Shown: positions 7,783 to 15,280 of the stretch, piece after piece | Position numbering within the stretch: position 1 is the stretch's first letter | Layout: each line of letters starts with the position of its first letter | Assembly: GCA_947589035.1 (NCBI GenBank) | Contig: CANPYZ010000015.1 | Coordinates: 1 to 49,708 of the forward strand | DNA: 49,708 nucleotides | DNA from: an uncultured Clostridia bacterium | GTDB lineage: Bacteria; Bacillota; Clostridia; Oscillospirales; Ruminococcaceae | Direction: 5' to 3' | Notes under the pieces: model-generated | Databases searched by the model: none | What the model was told of the DNA's origin: nothing | What the model saw: only the letters and a program-made list of their open reading frames with translations | Position numbers and translations under genes: made by a program

Positions 7783-8946
7783 TCATAATTTTTTCTTTTC
7801 GTTTTCCAGTAACCGAATTAAATCATCAATAGATTCCTGTGAAGAAATGCTTGATTTAGCTTTTTTGTCCGCATTTAAAATATCATCAATATTCGGGCTG
7901 CTGTAATTCGGTTTGGAAACGGGTGCAGGCTTAGGCTTTTCCGGCTGAATTTCCTGTTTTGGCGGTTCTGGCGCAGGAATGGGAGAAGGCTTTTCCGGTT
8001 TAGAAATTTCCGGAATTGGTTTCGGTTCGGGAACGGGTTCAACTTCAGGCACAGGCTTTTCCGGTTCGGGGTGCATTGCTTTCTGTGCCTGTAATCTTGC
8101 CTGTTCACGAATTTGTTCGGCAGAATATACCTGTGTATCTGGTTTTTTCCTTCCTGGATAAGGTTCTTCCAATGCCCTGAGGGCTTCTTCTTCAATTTCC
8201 TGTCGTCTGAATTTCATTGTTTTTTCCCGTTCCTGAACGGCTTTCTGATATGGTGAATTTTCATTCACAGGCTTAGCGGCAAAATTTTCTGAAATGGAAG
8301 ATTTTTTTTCTTCTAATTTTTCAGCAGTTGGAGCTGTTTCAGGGTCGTAAAGCGGATTTTCTGCGGCGGCTTTTTTCTTCTGTTTAGGCTGTTCTTCTTC
8401 GAAAGTAAATTCTTCGTCGTCAATGTCTTCTTCCCCATTTCGGGCAATATGCACCAGAAGCATAATAATTAAAATCACGCACGGCGCAACCAAAAGACAC
8501 ATCAGCCCTGTAACCGTTGTGGAAAACTGCACATAAGCATATAATTCCGGACTTGCCCACATGCACAAAGCGAAAATATTCGTTCGGGGAATCACTAAAT
8601 CTGTTCCCTGTTCCTTATTCGTACCTGGGTAATAATTCACTGTTCCGTCGTCAGTTTCTTCCACTTTGTAAATACTCCGCAAGGCAAGCGTTCCATCTGC
8701 TAAATAACAGAGAACAACATTCCCTTCTGAAATGTCTCCTACTGTTGCTGGTTCAGCAAAAACCAAAGAATTTCCTTCCACTGTTGGTTTCATGTCGTCA
8801 GTTTCTTGCATATACAGATAATATCCGGCAATTTTCGGCACACGTTCTCCGGAAAAAAGCAAATTCACTGCCGCTGTACAGGCAATCACCACAAGCAAAA
8901 CAAAAACAACCAAACCAGAAAATACAGAAGTCCTTTTCTTTTTCAT
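7783..8946 (-). CDS. SipW-type signal peptidase homologue, probably catalytically dead, with long cytoplasmic tail
   Basis: 387 aa. An N-terminal membrane helix (about 9-30) is followed by an S26-like region. The position of the catalytic Ser (normally SGSMxP) reads TDDMKPT, so the nucleophile is an Asp. The fold continues with GDISEGNVVLC and a second membrane segment near residues 140-165. After that comes a 220-residue hydrophilic tail rich in Glu, Lys and Pro, with repeats of the type PEPEKP. Signal peptidases of this class process TasA-like or other exported proteins at the outer membrane face; this copy probably acts as a scaffold or regulator instead. It is a single-gene unit with its own promoter. 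Confidence 0.65.
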   Translation of the reverse strand: MKKKRTSVFSGLVVFVLLVVIACTAAVNLLFSGERVPKIAGYYLYMQETDDMKPTVEGNSLVFAEPATVGDISEGNVVLCYLADGTLALRSIYKVEETDDGTVNYYPGTNKEQGTDLVIPRTNIFALCMWASPELYAYVQFSTTVTGLMCLLVAPCVILIIMLLVHIARNGEEDIDDEEFTFEEEQPKQKKKAAAENPLYDPETAPTAEKLEEKKSSISENFAAKPVNENSPYQKAVQEREKTMKFRRQEIEEEALRALEEPYPGRKKPDTQVYSAEQIREQARLQAQKAMHPEPEKPVPEVEPVPEPKPIPEISKPEKPSPIPAPEPPKQEIQPEKPKPAPVSKPNYSSPNIDDILNADKKAKSSISSQESIDDLIRLLENEKKKL

Positions 8947-8981
8947 TAAAATTTTCTCCTTTCCGTGATAGGGTTATTTCT

Positions 8982-9010
8982 ATTATAGCACAGTTCTGAA
9001 AGAATTGCAA
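8982..9010 (-). promoter_or_regulatory. sigma-A promoter of the signal-peptidase-like gene
   Basis: Minus strand TTGCAA (9005-9010), 17-bp spacer, TATAAT (8982-8987), then an AAAGGAG site before the start at 8946. Confidence 0.75.
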
Positions 9011-9026
9011 GTATTTTTTTAACAAA

Positions 9027-9054
9027 AAAAGACGGCAAAATTCTGCCGTCTTTT
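9027..9054 (-). terminator. terminator of rpsB-tsf operon
   Basis: AAAAGACGGCA / TGCCGTCTTTT, 11-bp stem with 6-nt loop, followed on the minus strand by a run of T. It starts 15 bp past the tsf stop. Confidence 0.9.
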
Positions 9055-9068
9055 ATTCAATTTCAGGC

Positions 9069-9992
9069 TTATTTAATCATGCTGGCAACTTCTGCTGCAA
9101 AATCATCAGCTTTCTTTTCGATACCTTCGCCGAGTTCAAAGCAGACGAATCCTGTTACATCAATTGCTGCACCGGCTTCCTTTGCCTTACTGTCAAGATA
9201 CTGTTTTACTGTCAGTTTATTTTCTTTCACGAAAGCCTGTTCCATTAAGCAAATTTCAGAATATACTTTTCCGAGTTTGCCTTCTGCAATTTTAATTTTA
9301 GCCTGTTCGGGCTTGGAAGCGAGTTTCGGGTCTTCTTCCATTTGCTTGAGAATAATTTCTTTTTCTTCGTCAATTCTGGACTGGGGAACATCTTCACGCA
9401 CTAAGAAATCCGGATGCATTGCGGCAACCTGGAAATCGCAGTCTTTGAGGGCTTCGAGAACAGCAGGAGCAGCACCGGCTTCTGTTTTGGCAGCCGTAAT
9501 GACACCAGCCTGTCCGCCCTGATGAACGTAAGCCACAACGGCATCACCTTCTAAACGAGCGAAACGGCGAATCTGAATATTTTCCCGAATAGACAGGAAT
9601 AATTCCTGTAATGCTTCCGCAACAGTGGTATTTCCGCCGGAAATCGTTTCTGCTTTCAGTGCTTCCACATCAGCAGGATTTTTTTCAATTACTGTCTTGG
9701 CAACACTTTCCACAAATTCTTTGAATTTCGGATTTTTAGCGGCGAAATCTGTTTCAATATTGACTTCTACCACAGCACCGACTTTATTGTCTTCGCTGAC
9801 TAAGGCTAACGCTAAGCCTTCAGCGGCAATTCTGCCGGCTTTCTTTGCCTGTGTAGCGAGTCCCTGTTCACGCAGAATCTGTACAGCCTTATCTGTATCG
9901 CCTTCTGCCTCTGTTAATGCTTTTTTGCAAGCCATAATTCCTGCACCGGTCATCTGGCGCAGTTCATTAATCTGTGCAACTGTCACAGCCAT
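9069..9992 (-). CDS. tsf: translation elongation factor Ts
   Basis: 307 aa. The N-terminal UBA-like region (MTGAGIMACKKALTEAEGD) is followed by the conserved VNIETDFAAKNPKF, which contacts EF-Tu, and two core subdomains. EF-Ts exchanges GDP for GTP on EF-Tu. It is co-transcribed with rpsB, 18 bp downstream of its stop, the usual order in bacteria, and followed by a clear terminator. Confidence 0.97.
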   Translation of the reverse strand: MAVTVAQINELRQMTGAGIMACKKALTEAEGDTDKAVQILREQGLATQAKKAGRIAAEGLALALVSEDNKVGAVVEVNIETDFAAKNPKFKEFVESVAKTVIEKNPADVEALKAETISGGNTTVAEALQELFLSIRENIQIRRFARLEGDAVVAYVHQGGQAGVITAAKTEAGAAPAVLEALKDCDFQVAAMHPDFLVREDVPQSRIDEEKEIILKQMEEDPKLASKPEQAKIKIAEGKLGKVYSEICLMEQAFVKENKLTVKQYLDSKAKEAGAAIDVTGFVCFELGEGIEKKADDFAAEVASMIK

Positions 9993-10010
9993 AAAACTTA
10001 ACCTCTTTTC

Positions 10011-10766
10011 TTATGCTTCCTGAACTTCTTCTGCCGGAGTTTCCACTTCAGCAGCGTTAGCATCTTCAGCGGAAACAACGTCCGCACCCTGACGACCTTC
10101 AATAATTGCATTAGCAATTGTTCCGGCAATCAATTTTACTGCACGGATTGCGTCGTCATTTCCGGGAATGACATAATCCACTTCATCAGGATCACAGTTT
10201 GTATCTACGATAGCAATAATTGGAATATGCAATTTCTTTGCTTCTGCCACGGCAATTTTTTCTTTTCTGGGGTCAACGATGAATAACGCTTTCGGAAGTT
10301 TCTTCATATTCTTGATACCGCCCATGAATTTTTCCAGACGTTCAATTTCAAGATTTAACTTCACAACTTCTTTTTTAGGAAGTAAAGCGAAAGTTCCGTC
10401 TTCAGCCATTGCGTGCAGTTGTTCCAGTCTCTGGATTCTTCTCTGAATGGTCTTGAAATTGGTCATCATACCGCCGAGCCATCTTGCATTCACATAATGC
10501 GCACCAGCCCGAACGGCTTCTTCCTTAATGGATTCACTTGCTTGTTTCTTTGTGCCGACGAAAAGCACTTCTCCACCGTCAGCAGAAAGGTCACGAACGA
10601 ATAAATATGCTTCGTCCAGTTTCTTGACTGTTTTCTGCAAGTCAATAATATAAATTCCGTTACGTTCCGTAAAAATATACGGAGCCATTTTCGGGTTCCA
10701 TCTTCTTGTCTGATGCCCGAAATGTACACCTGCTTCAAGCAGTTGTTTCATTGAGACTACTCCCAT
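10011..10766 (-). CDS. rpsB: 30S ribosomal protein S2
   Basis: 251 aa from ATG 10766. The start was chosen because CAGGAGG lies just upstream and because other Firmicutes S2 proteins begin [16 protein letters not shown]; the open frame runs 65 codons further 5' but only through the leader. Conserved blocks are [37 protein letters not shown] and the C-terminal [13 protein letters not shown]. It is part of the small ribosomal subunit near the 30S shoulder. Upstream lie a consensus promoter and a leader of about 100 nt. Confidence 0.97.
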   Translation of the reverse strand: MGVVSMKQLLEAGVHFGHQTRRWNPKMAPYIFTERNGIYIIDLQKTVKKLDEAYLFVRDLSADGGEVLFVGTKKQASESIKEEAVRAGAHYVNARWLGGMMTNFKTIQRRIQRLEQLHAMAEDGTFALLPKKEVVKLNLEIERLEKFMGGIKNMKKLPKALFIVDPRKEKIAVAEAKKLHIPIIAIVDTNCDPDEVDYVIPGNDDAIRAVKLIAGTIANAIIEGRQGADVVSAEDANAAEVETPAEEVQEA

Positions 10767-10869
10767 TGTAGTTCCTCCTGTTAAAATTTGGTTATTAACT
10801 CCTCCGTCTGCTGACTGCCAGCAACCTGAAACAAGCACCATGCCAACCGAATCACAGACGTGCGAAATC
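10767..10869 (-). promoter_or_regulatory. rpsB mRNA leader, possible autoregulatory RNA
   Basis: The predicted start site is about 7 nt below the -10 box, giving a leader of about 100 nt before the rpsB ATG. It is far more GC-rich than normal intergenic sequence here and contains complementary pieces such as TTGCTGGC and TCAGCAG next to GGAGGAG. Leaders that bind S2 are known for rpsB in several phyla. Which structure forms here I cannot determine by eye. Confidence 0.4.
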
Positions 10870-10875
10870 TTATTT

Positions 10876-10904
10876 ATTATATCACATTTTTCTTCTGAAT
10901 GCAA
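10876..10904 (-). promoter_or_regulatory. sigma-A promoter of rpsB-tsf
   Basis: Minus strand TTGCAT (10899-10904), 17-bp spacer, TATAAT (10876-10881). Confidence 0.8.
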
Positions 10905-10964
10905 GAGCAAATTCAAATAAACTTCTACAAATTTTTCCTGTTGAATTTCAACATATTTCACAAA

Positions 10965-11099
10965 TTATTTTTTCTTCTTCGCCAAAACGCTTGTCACAAT
11001 AATTAAAATGACGGCAACAATGGCAATAATTACCCATAAAACAATATTTCGGGAATCACCTGTTACTGGCGCAGTTTCCGTAAGCTGAATCAAATTCAT
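10965..11099 (-). CDS. 44-aa membrane microprotein with sortase-signal-like sequence
   Basis: ATG 11099 is preceded by a strong GGAGGTGAG. The peptide begins MNLIQLTETAPVTGDS, has one membrane helix (about residues 18-40) and ends in KKKK. The layout APVTGD - hydrophobic helix - Lys tail is that of a cell-wall sorting signal, yet there is no exported domain before it. It may be a leftover C-terminal tail of a surface protein or a genuine single-pass microprotein. The strong ribosome site argues for translation. It lies between rpsB and the divergent glycyl-tRNA synthetase gene, with no obvious terminator in either direction. Confidence 0.6.
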   Translation of the reverse strand: MNLIQLTETAPVTGDSRNIVLWVIIAIVAVILIIVTSVLAKKKK

Positions 11100-11192
11100 G
11101 CTCTCACCTCCGTTTTCACTATTATAACATGTTTTCCGTAATTCGTCAAGTGCCTGAAAAATTTTTTCAGAATCCAGAAATCAGATTTTCTC

Positions 11193-11221
11193 TTGACATT
11201 TTCTTTCAGATATGATATAAT
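11193..11221 (+). promoter_or_regulatory. sigma-A promoter of glyQS
   Basis: Perfect TTGACA (11193-11198) and TATAAT (11216-11221) with 17-bp spacing. The leader is only about 50 nt; it holds a small hairpin (TTCGTCAC / GTGACGGA, 11231-11251), too short for a T-box. Confidence 0.88.
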
Positions 11222-11277
11222 AACAACATATTCGTCACAGCCAGTGACGGAAAATTCAGGAAAGAAAGTGTTGCATC

Positions 11278-12663
11278 ATGTTGAAAAATTCCGAAAAAAC
11301 GATGGACAAACTCGTGAATCTCTGCAAAGGCAGGGGATTTGTTTACCCATGTTCAGAAATTTATGGTGGACTTGCCAATACGTGGGACTATGGACCTTTG
11401 GGTGTCGAACTCAAAAATAATATCAAAAACGCCTGGAGAAAAAAATTCATTCAGGAATCGCCTTATAACGTCGGTTTAGACAGTGCTATTTTAATGAATC
11501 CGGCAACATGGGAGGCTTCTGGTCATCTGAAAAGTTTTTCCGACCCGCTCATGGATTGCAAATCCTGCAAAACCCGTCACCGTGCGGACAATTTAATTGA
11601 AGATTTCGACGGCACGAATCCGGCAGGCTGGACGGCTGAACAGTTAATGCATTACATTCAGGAAAAAGAAATTCCCTGTCCGAATTGCGGAAAGCATAAT
11701 TTTACTGAAATCCGGCAATTTAATTTAATGTTTAAAACTTTCCAGGGCGTAACGGAAGATTCTAAATCTGAATTATATCTCCGTCCGGAAACGGCACAAG
11801 GCATTTTTGTGAATTTCCAGAATATTCAGCGTACAACCCGAAAGAAAATTCCTTTCGGCGTTGGTCAAATCGGAAAATCTTTCCGGAATGAAATTACTCC
11901 AGGGAATTTTATTTTCCGTGTGCGTGAATTTGAACAAATGGAGCTTGAATTTTTCTGCAAGCCGGACACAGATTTGGAATGGTTTTCTTATTGGCGTTCA
12001 TATTGCAAAGAATTTTTGTTAAGTTTAGGCATAAAAGAAGAAAATTTCCGGCTCCGTGACCACAGCGAAGACGAATTATGTTTCTATTCTAAAGCAACAA
12101 CAGATTTTGAATATTTATTCCCGTTCGGCTGGGGTGAATTATGGGGCGTTGCTGACCGGACAGATTACGACTTAACACAACATCAGAATCATTCCGGCGA
12201 ATCAATGGAATATTTCGACCAGGACGACAACACAAAATATATTCCTTATGTGATTGAACCTTCTTTAGGCGTGGAAAGATTATTCCTTGCAATTCTTACG
12301 GAAGCCTATGATGAAGAAATCGTTCCCGAAACGAACGAACTCCGGACAGTGCTGCACCTGCATCCTTATCTTGCGCCGTTTAAAGCCGCCGTTCTTCCGC
12401 TTTCCAAAAAACTCGCCCCCGAAACAGAAGAAATTTTCAGAATGCTTTCTAAAAAATTTCCCGTGGATTATGATGACAGAGGTGCTATTGGCAGAAGATA
12501 CCGCCGTCAGGACGAAATCGGCACGCCGTTCTGCATTACTTATGATTTCGATTCAAAAGAAAAAGACCAGTGTGTAACCGTTCGTGACCGTGATTCTATG
12601 GAACAGGTACGCATTCCTATTACAGAACTGGAAGCCTACCTTGAACAGAAACTCGTTTACTGA
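11278..12663 (+). CDS. glyQS: glycyl-tRNA synthetase (single-chain, dimeric type)
   Basis: 461 aa class II enzyme that charges tRNA-Gly. Visible are the N-terminal [20 protein letters not shown], a zinc-binding insertion with CKSCKTRH and CPNCG (about residues 96-141), motif 2 ([19 protein letters not shown]) and motif 3 ([14 protein letters not shown]), then a C-terminal anticodon-binding domain. This is the eukaryote/archaea-like alpha2 form used by many Firmicutes, not the alpha2beta2 GlyQ+GlyS form. The start at 11278 has AGGAAAG upstream; an internal ATG at 11302 is possible. It is monocistronic, with a promoter and a terminator. Confidence 0.96.
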   Translation: MLKNSEKTMDKLVNLCKGRGFVYPCSEIYGGLANTWDYGPLGVELKNNIKNAWRKKFIQESPYNVGLDSAILMNPATWEASGHLKSFSDPLMDCKSCKTRHRADNLIEDFDGTNPAGWTAEQLMHYIQEKEIPCPNCGKHNFTEIRQFNLMFKTFQGVTEDSKSELYLRPETAQGIFVNFQNIQRTTRKKIPFGVGQIGKSFRNEITPGNFIFRVREFEQMELEFFCKPDTDLEWFSYWRSYCKEFLLSLGIKEENFRLRDHSEDELCFYSKATTDFEYLFPFGWGELWGVADRTDYDLTQHQNHSGESMEYFDQDDNTKYIPYVIEPSLGVERLFLAILTEAYDEEIVPETNELRTVLHLHPYLAPFKAAVLPLSKKLAPETEEIFRMLSKKFPVDYDDRGAIGRRYRRQDEIGTPFCITYDFDSKEKDQCVTVRDRDSMEQVRIPITELEAYLEQKLVY

Positions 12664-12669
12664 AACATA

Positions 12670-12696
12670 ATCCCTCTGCTTTTTCGGCAGAGGGAT
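12670..12696. terminator. bidirectional terminator between glyQS and rhomboid-like gene
   Basis: ATCCCTCTGC / GCAGAGGGAT, perfect 10-bp stem with 7-nt loop and AT-rich flanks on both sides, between two convergent genes. Confidence 0.8.
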
Positions 12697-12706
12697 AATT
12701 TATTAT

Positions 12707-13357
12707 TTATTTCCATTTATTTTGATTTTTCTTTCTCCGGATAAAATATTTTATTCGCTGAATCAGGTCTTTTCCGAAAAACACGCTGAAATTCAGCAGA
12801 GACATTAAAATAGCGATTTTATAGGGGAGACTGGTAATTATTAATGAAATCAATAATAATGCCCCGTCAAGATATGCCAGCCATTTCATTTTTATCGGAA
12901 TGAAGAAAAATAATAATACTTCAAAATCCGGAAATAATACGGCAAATGCCAGAAATAACGACAAATTCAAATAGGTGTTTTCCGTTACGCCCATAATTAA
13001 ACCGGCAATGATTGTTCCGATTGCCCCGATGAAGTAATAGACATTGAACCGGAAACTTCCCCATTGTGATTCTAATGCACGCCCGATTAACCAATAGAAA
13101 TATAGCGAAAAAATAATCCATAATGGGCTGCTTTCCGGCGGAATAAACAAAAATGTAATGATTCGCCATATTTGCCCTTGTGCAATCGCTGCACGGTCGA
13201 ACGCCAACAGCGAACTCAACGTGTAAACATTATTCGGATTCGCTGCCGTGAACGTGTCTAACAGAAAGACTAATCCCATTCCGAAAATAATTACTGTCAT
13301 CAGATTAGGAATTGCATATTTTCCGTATTTTCGTTCCAGTTTATTCAGCCATTTCAT
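12707..13357 (-). CDS. rhomboid-like polytopic membrane protein, catalytic serine not seen
   Basis: 216 aa from ATG 13357, chosen because GAGGAG lies about 8 nt before it; the longer frame adds 27 residues with no ribosome site. Five or six membrane helices. The block GQIWRIITFLFIPP and the following helices resemble bacterial rhomboid family proteins. The loop that should read GxSG reads GAIGTIIAG, so the nucleophile is missing and this is probably a pseudoprotease of the derlin/TMEM115-like kind. It ends in a basic tail, RRKKNQNKWK. It is a single gene with its own promoter. Confidence 0.65.
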   Translation of the reverse strand: MKWLNKLERKYGKYAIPNLMTVIIFGMGLVFLLDTFTAANPNNVYTLSSLLAFDRAAIAQGQIWRIITFLFIPPESSPLWIIFSLYFYWLIGRALESQWGSFRFNVYYFIGAIGTIIAGLIMGVTENTYLNLSLFLAFAVLFPDFEVLLFFFIPIKMKWLAYLDGALLLISLIITSLPYKIAILMSLLNFSVFFGKDLIQRIKYFIRRKKNQNKWK

Positions 13358-13397
13358 TCTTAACATTCTCCTCTGTTTATTCAGAATATATAATTTA

Positions 13398-13426
13398 AGT
13401 ATAGCGCAAATTTTCGAATTTGTCAA
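13398..13426 (-). promoter_or_regulatory. sigma-A promoter of rhomboid-like gene
   Basis: Minus strand TTGACA (13421-13426), 17-bp spacer, TATACT (13398-13403). Confidence 0.8.
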
Positions 13427-13510
13427 GAAACTTGCCAAATTATTTCATTTTTGTTAGAATTGCACAAAAATAAACCTGGTTTTTACCTAATAATTTGTCT
13501 TTTTGTGTCA

Positions 13511-13539
13511 TTGTAATTTTTCCCGTTTCGCTGTATAAT
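13511..13539 (+). promoter_or_regulatory. sigma-A promoter of the beta-helix surface protein gene
   Basis: TTGTAA (13511-13516), 17-bp spacer, TATAAT (13534-13539), 40 bp before the ATG. Confidence 0.7.
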
Positions 13540-13578
13540 AAGTATATGGTGTAAAAAAATTCGATTGGAGAGATATTC

Positions 13579-15117
13579 ATGAAAATAAATCATTTTTTCG
13601 CTGCCGTTTTATCCGGCTTACTGCTTTTGCAGCCTGTTTCTGCTTTGGAAACGTCCGCTGCCACTTATGTTCCGGAAGGTGCGGTTGCGTCTGTTACAGT
13701 AAATAATGTGACTTCTTATTATTATAATAAAGCCACTTCCGGCGGTGCAGAAGCCATGTGGAACACGGCAATGACCGCTTCAACGGCTATGGTGACACTT
13801 TACGCCGACTGGACTTCTTCCTATGGAACAAAATTCGGTTCTGGTGACGGGTTTATTTATGACGGTGCATTGAATGTTCCTTCCGGTCATGAAATTACTA
13901 TTGATTTGAACGGATACAGCATTAACAGAAATTTAGAATTTGCGGTTGAACATGGGGAAGTCATTCACGTTTCTGACGGCGGAACGCTGAACATTACGGA
14001 CACCAATGCAGACATGGGAAATAGTGGAACGATTACCGGAGGGAACAGCACAACCGGCGCAGGCGGAATTTACATTGAAGCCGGAGGAACTGTGAACCTC
14101 TGGGGCGGAAATATTACCGGAAATCAAACGGAAGTCAGCGGCGGCGGCGTTCTTCTCGCTGGTGAAGGCAGTTTGTGCAGTGTCAGCGAAAATGGAAAAA
14201 TTACTAATAATACTGCCGTACAATGCGGCGGCGGCGTAGCCATTTCCGACGGTACATTCAAATTCGCAAGCGGCGAAATTTCCAGCAATACTGCACAGGA
14301 CGGCGGCGGCATTTATGCACAGTCCGGCGAAAGTATTTTAACCGGAGGGGAAATTTCCAGCAACGTTGCCGTTCATGGCGGAGGAATTTTGCTGAACCAG
14401 ACGGCTTCTTTAACATTGAAAGGCACAACTTCCGTGCAGAGTAATATTGCTTCCGGTGAAAATCGTGTCGGCGGCGGTATTTTATCCATGGGAACGCAGC
14501 CAATTCAGCTTGGCGGACAACCCAGTGTATTGAATAACAGTGCTGACGGCGTACAGAGTAATTTAGTTTTCTGGCAGGAAACAGAAAATAAAGACGGGCT
14601 TTTACCTTGTTATGTGCAGAACGTCGGAACAGATATTGAAGCGAAAATTGGCATCAGCCTTTCCGGAAATCTGAAAAAAGCCGTTTTTGCGCCGGAATGG
14701 ACAGGTTCAGACTGTTTCATTTGCGATGCGATGGATTACACGCTTGAAAATCAGGAAGGCAATTTAGTGCTGAAACGAACTGTAAATTATGCATCTTTAC
14801 TCGGCAATAAAAACATGATGCTGTTAATTGTTACTTGCGTATTAGTTGCTTTAGCAATTATTTCCATTTTCATTTTGGCATTCCGCAGTAAAGGCAAGAA
14901 AAAAGCCAAAAAATCTAAGAAGAAAACCCGTGTCAACGTCAAAAAGAAAAATTCTTCCCCGAAACCGGAAAAACCCGTACTGGAAAAAACAGAACCAGAA
15001 GAAGAAATTCCCGAAAACGCTGAAAATTCAGATGAAGAAGATGACGAATATGAAGATGATGACGATGAAGAAGAATATGATGAAGATGAAGAATACGACG
15101 AAGATGACGACGAATAA
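13579..15117 (+). CDS. membrane-anchored beta-helix surface protein with acidic cytoplasmic tail
   Basis: 512 aa. A signal peptide (about 1-28) is followed by a beta-helix region (about 90-320) with repeating short strands of the type GGGI/GGGV...G.I..N, e.g. GGNITGN, GGGVLLAG, GGEISSN, GGGIYAQ. This is like polymorphic outer-membrane or pectate-lyase-like folds. A membrane helix sits near 412-432. The tail first is very basic (KKKAKKSKKKTRVNVKKK) and then almost pure Asp/Glu to the end. The extracellular part probably binds glycan or another surface partner. The tail may contact cations, ribosomes or cytoplasmic proteins; this is a guess. It is monocistronic with a strong terminator. Confidence 0.7.
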   Translation: MKINHFFAAVLSGLLLLQPVSALETSAATYVPEGAVASVTVNNVTSYYYNKATSGGAEAMWNTAMTASTAMVTLYADWTSSYGTKFGSGDGFIYDGALNVPSGHEITIDLNGYSINRNLEFAVEHGEVIHVSDGGTLNITDTNADMGNSGTITGGNSTTGAGGIYIEAGGTVNLWGGNITGNQTEVSGGGVLLAGEGSLCSVSENGKITNNTAVQCGGGVAISDGTFKFASGEISSNTAQDGGGIYAQSGESILTGGEISSNVAVHGGGILLNQTASLTLKGTTSVQSNIASGENRVGGGILSMGTQPIQLGGQPSVLNNSADGVQSNLVFWQETENKDGLLPCYVQNVGTDIEAKIGISLSGNLKKAVFAPEWTGSDCFICDAMDYTLENQEGNLVLKRTVNYASLLGNKNMMLLIVTCVLVALAIISIFILAFRSKGKKKAKKSKKKTRVNVKKKNSSPKPEKPVLEKTEPEEEIPENAENSDEEDDEYEDDDDEEEYDEDEEYDEDDDE

Positions 15118-15130
15118 AAATAGTTTTCCG

Positions 15131-15157
15131 GCTTCCCTGCTGATTCAGCAGGGGGGC
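15131..15157 (+). terminator. terminator of the beta-helix surface protein gene
   Basis: A 12-bp stem built on CCCTGCTG / CAGCAGGG with a 3-nt loop, followed by TTTTATTTTTTT. Confidence 0.92.
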
Positions 15158-15189
15158 TTTTATTTTTTTCACAAATTCACAAAATATAT

Positions 15190-15218
15190 TTGACAAATCC
15201 GAAAAAATATGCTATAAT
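15190..15218 (+). promoter_or_regulatory. sigma-A promoter of the GGDEF gene pair
   Basis: TTGACA (15190-15195), 17-bp spacer, TATAAT (15213-15218). Confidence 0.88.
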
Positions 15219-15280
15219 AGATAACAAGATATATTTTCCTCTCGCCCGTGAGCAAATTATTTTTTTATGGAGTAAAGACA

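Noticed and set aside
10767-10961. Upstream extension of rpsB by 65 codons
   Set aside because: The extension runs through promoter and leader; the GGAGG and S2 alignment place the start at 10766.
11222-11277. T-box leader of glycyl-tRNA synthetase
   Set aside because: Only about 50 nt lie between promoter and start; no specifier loop or T-box sequence; only a small 8-bp hairpin.
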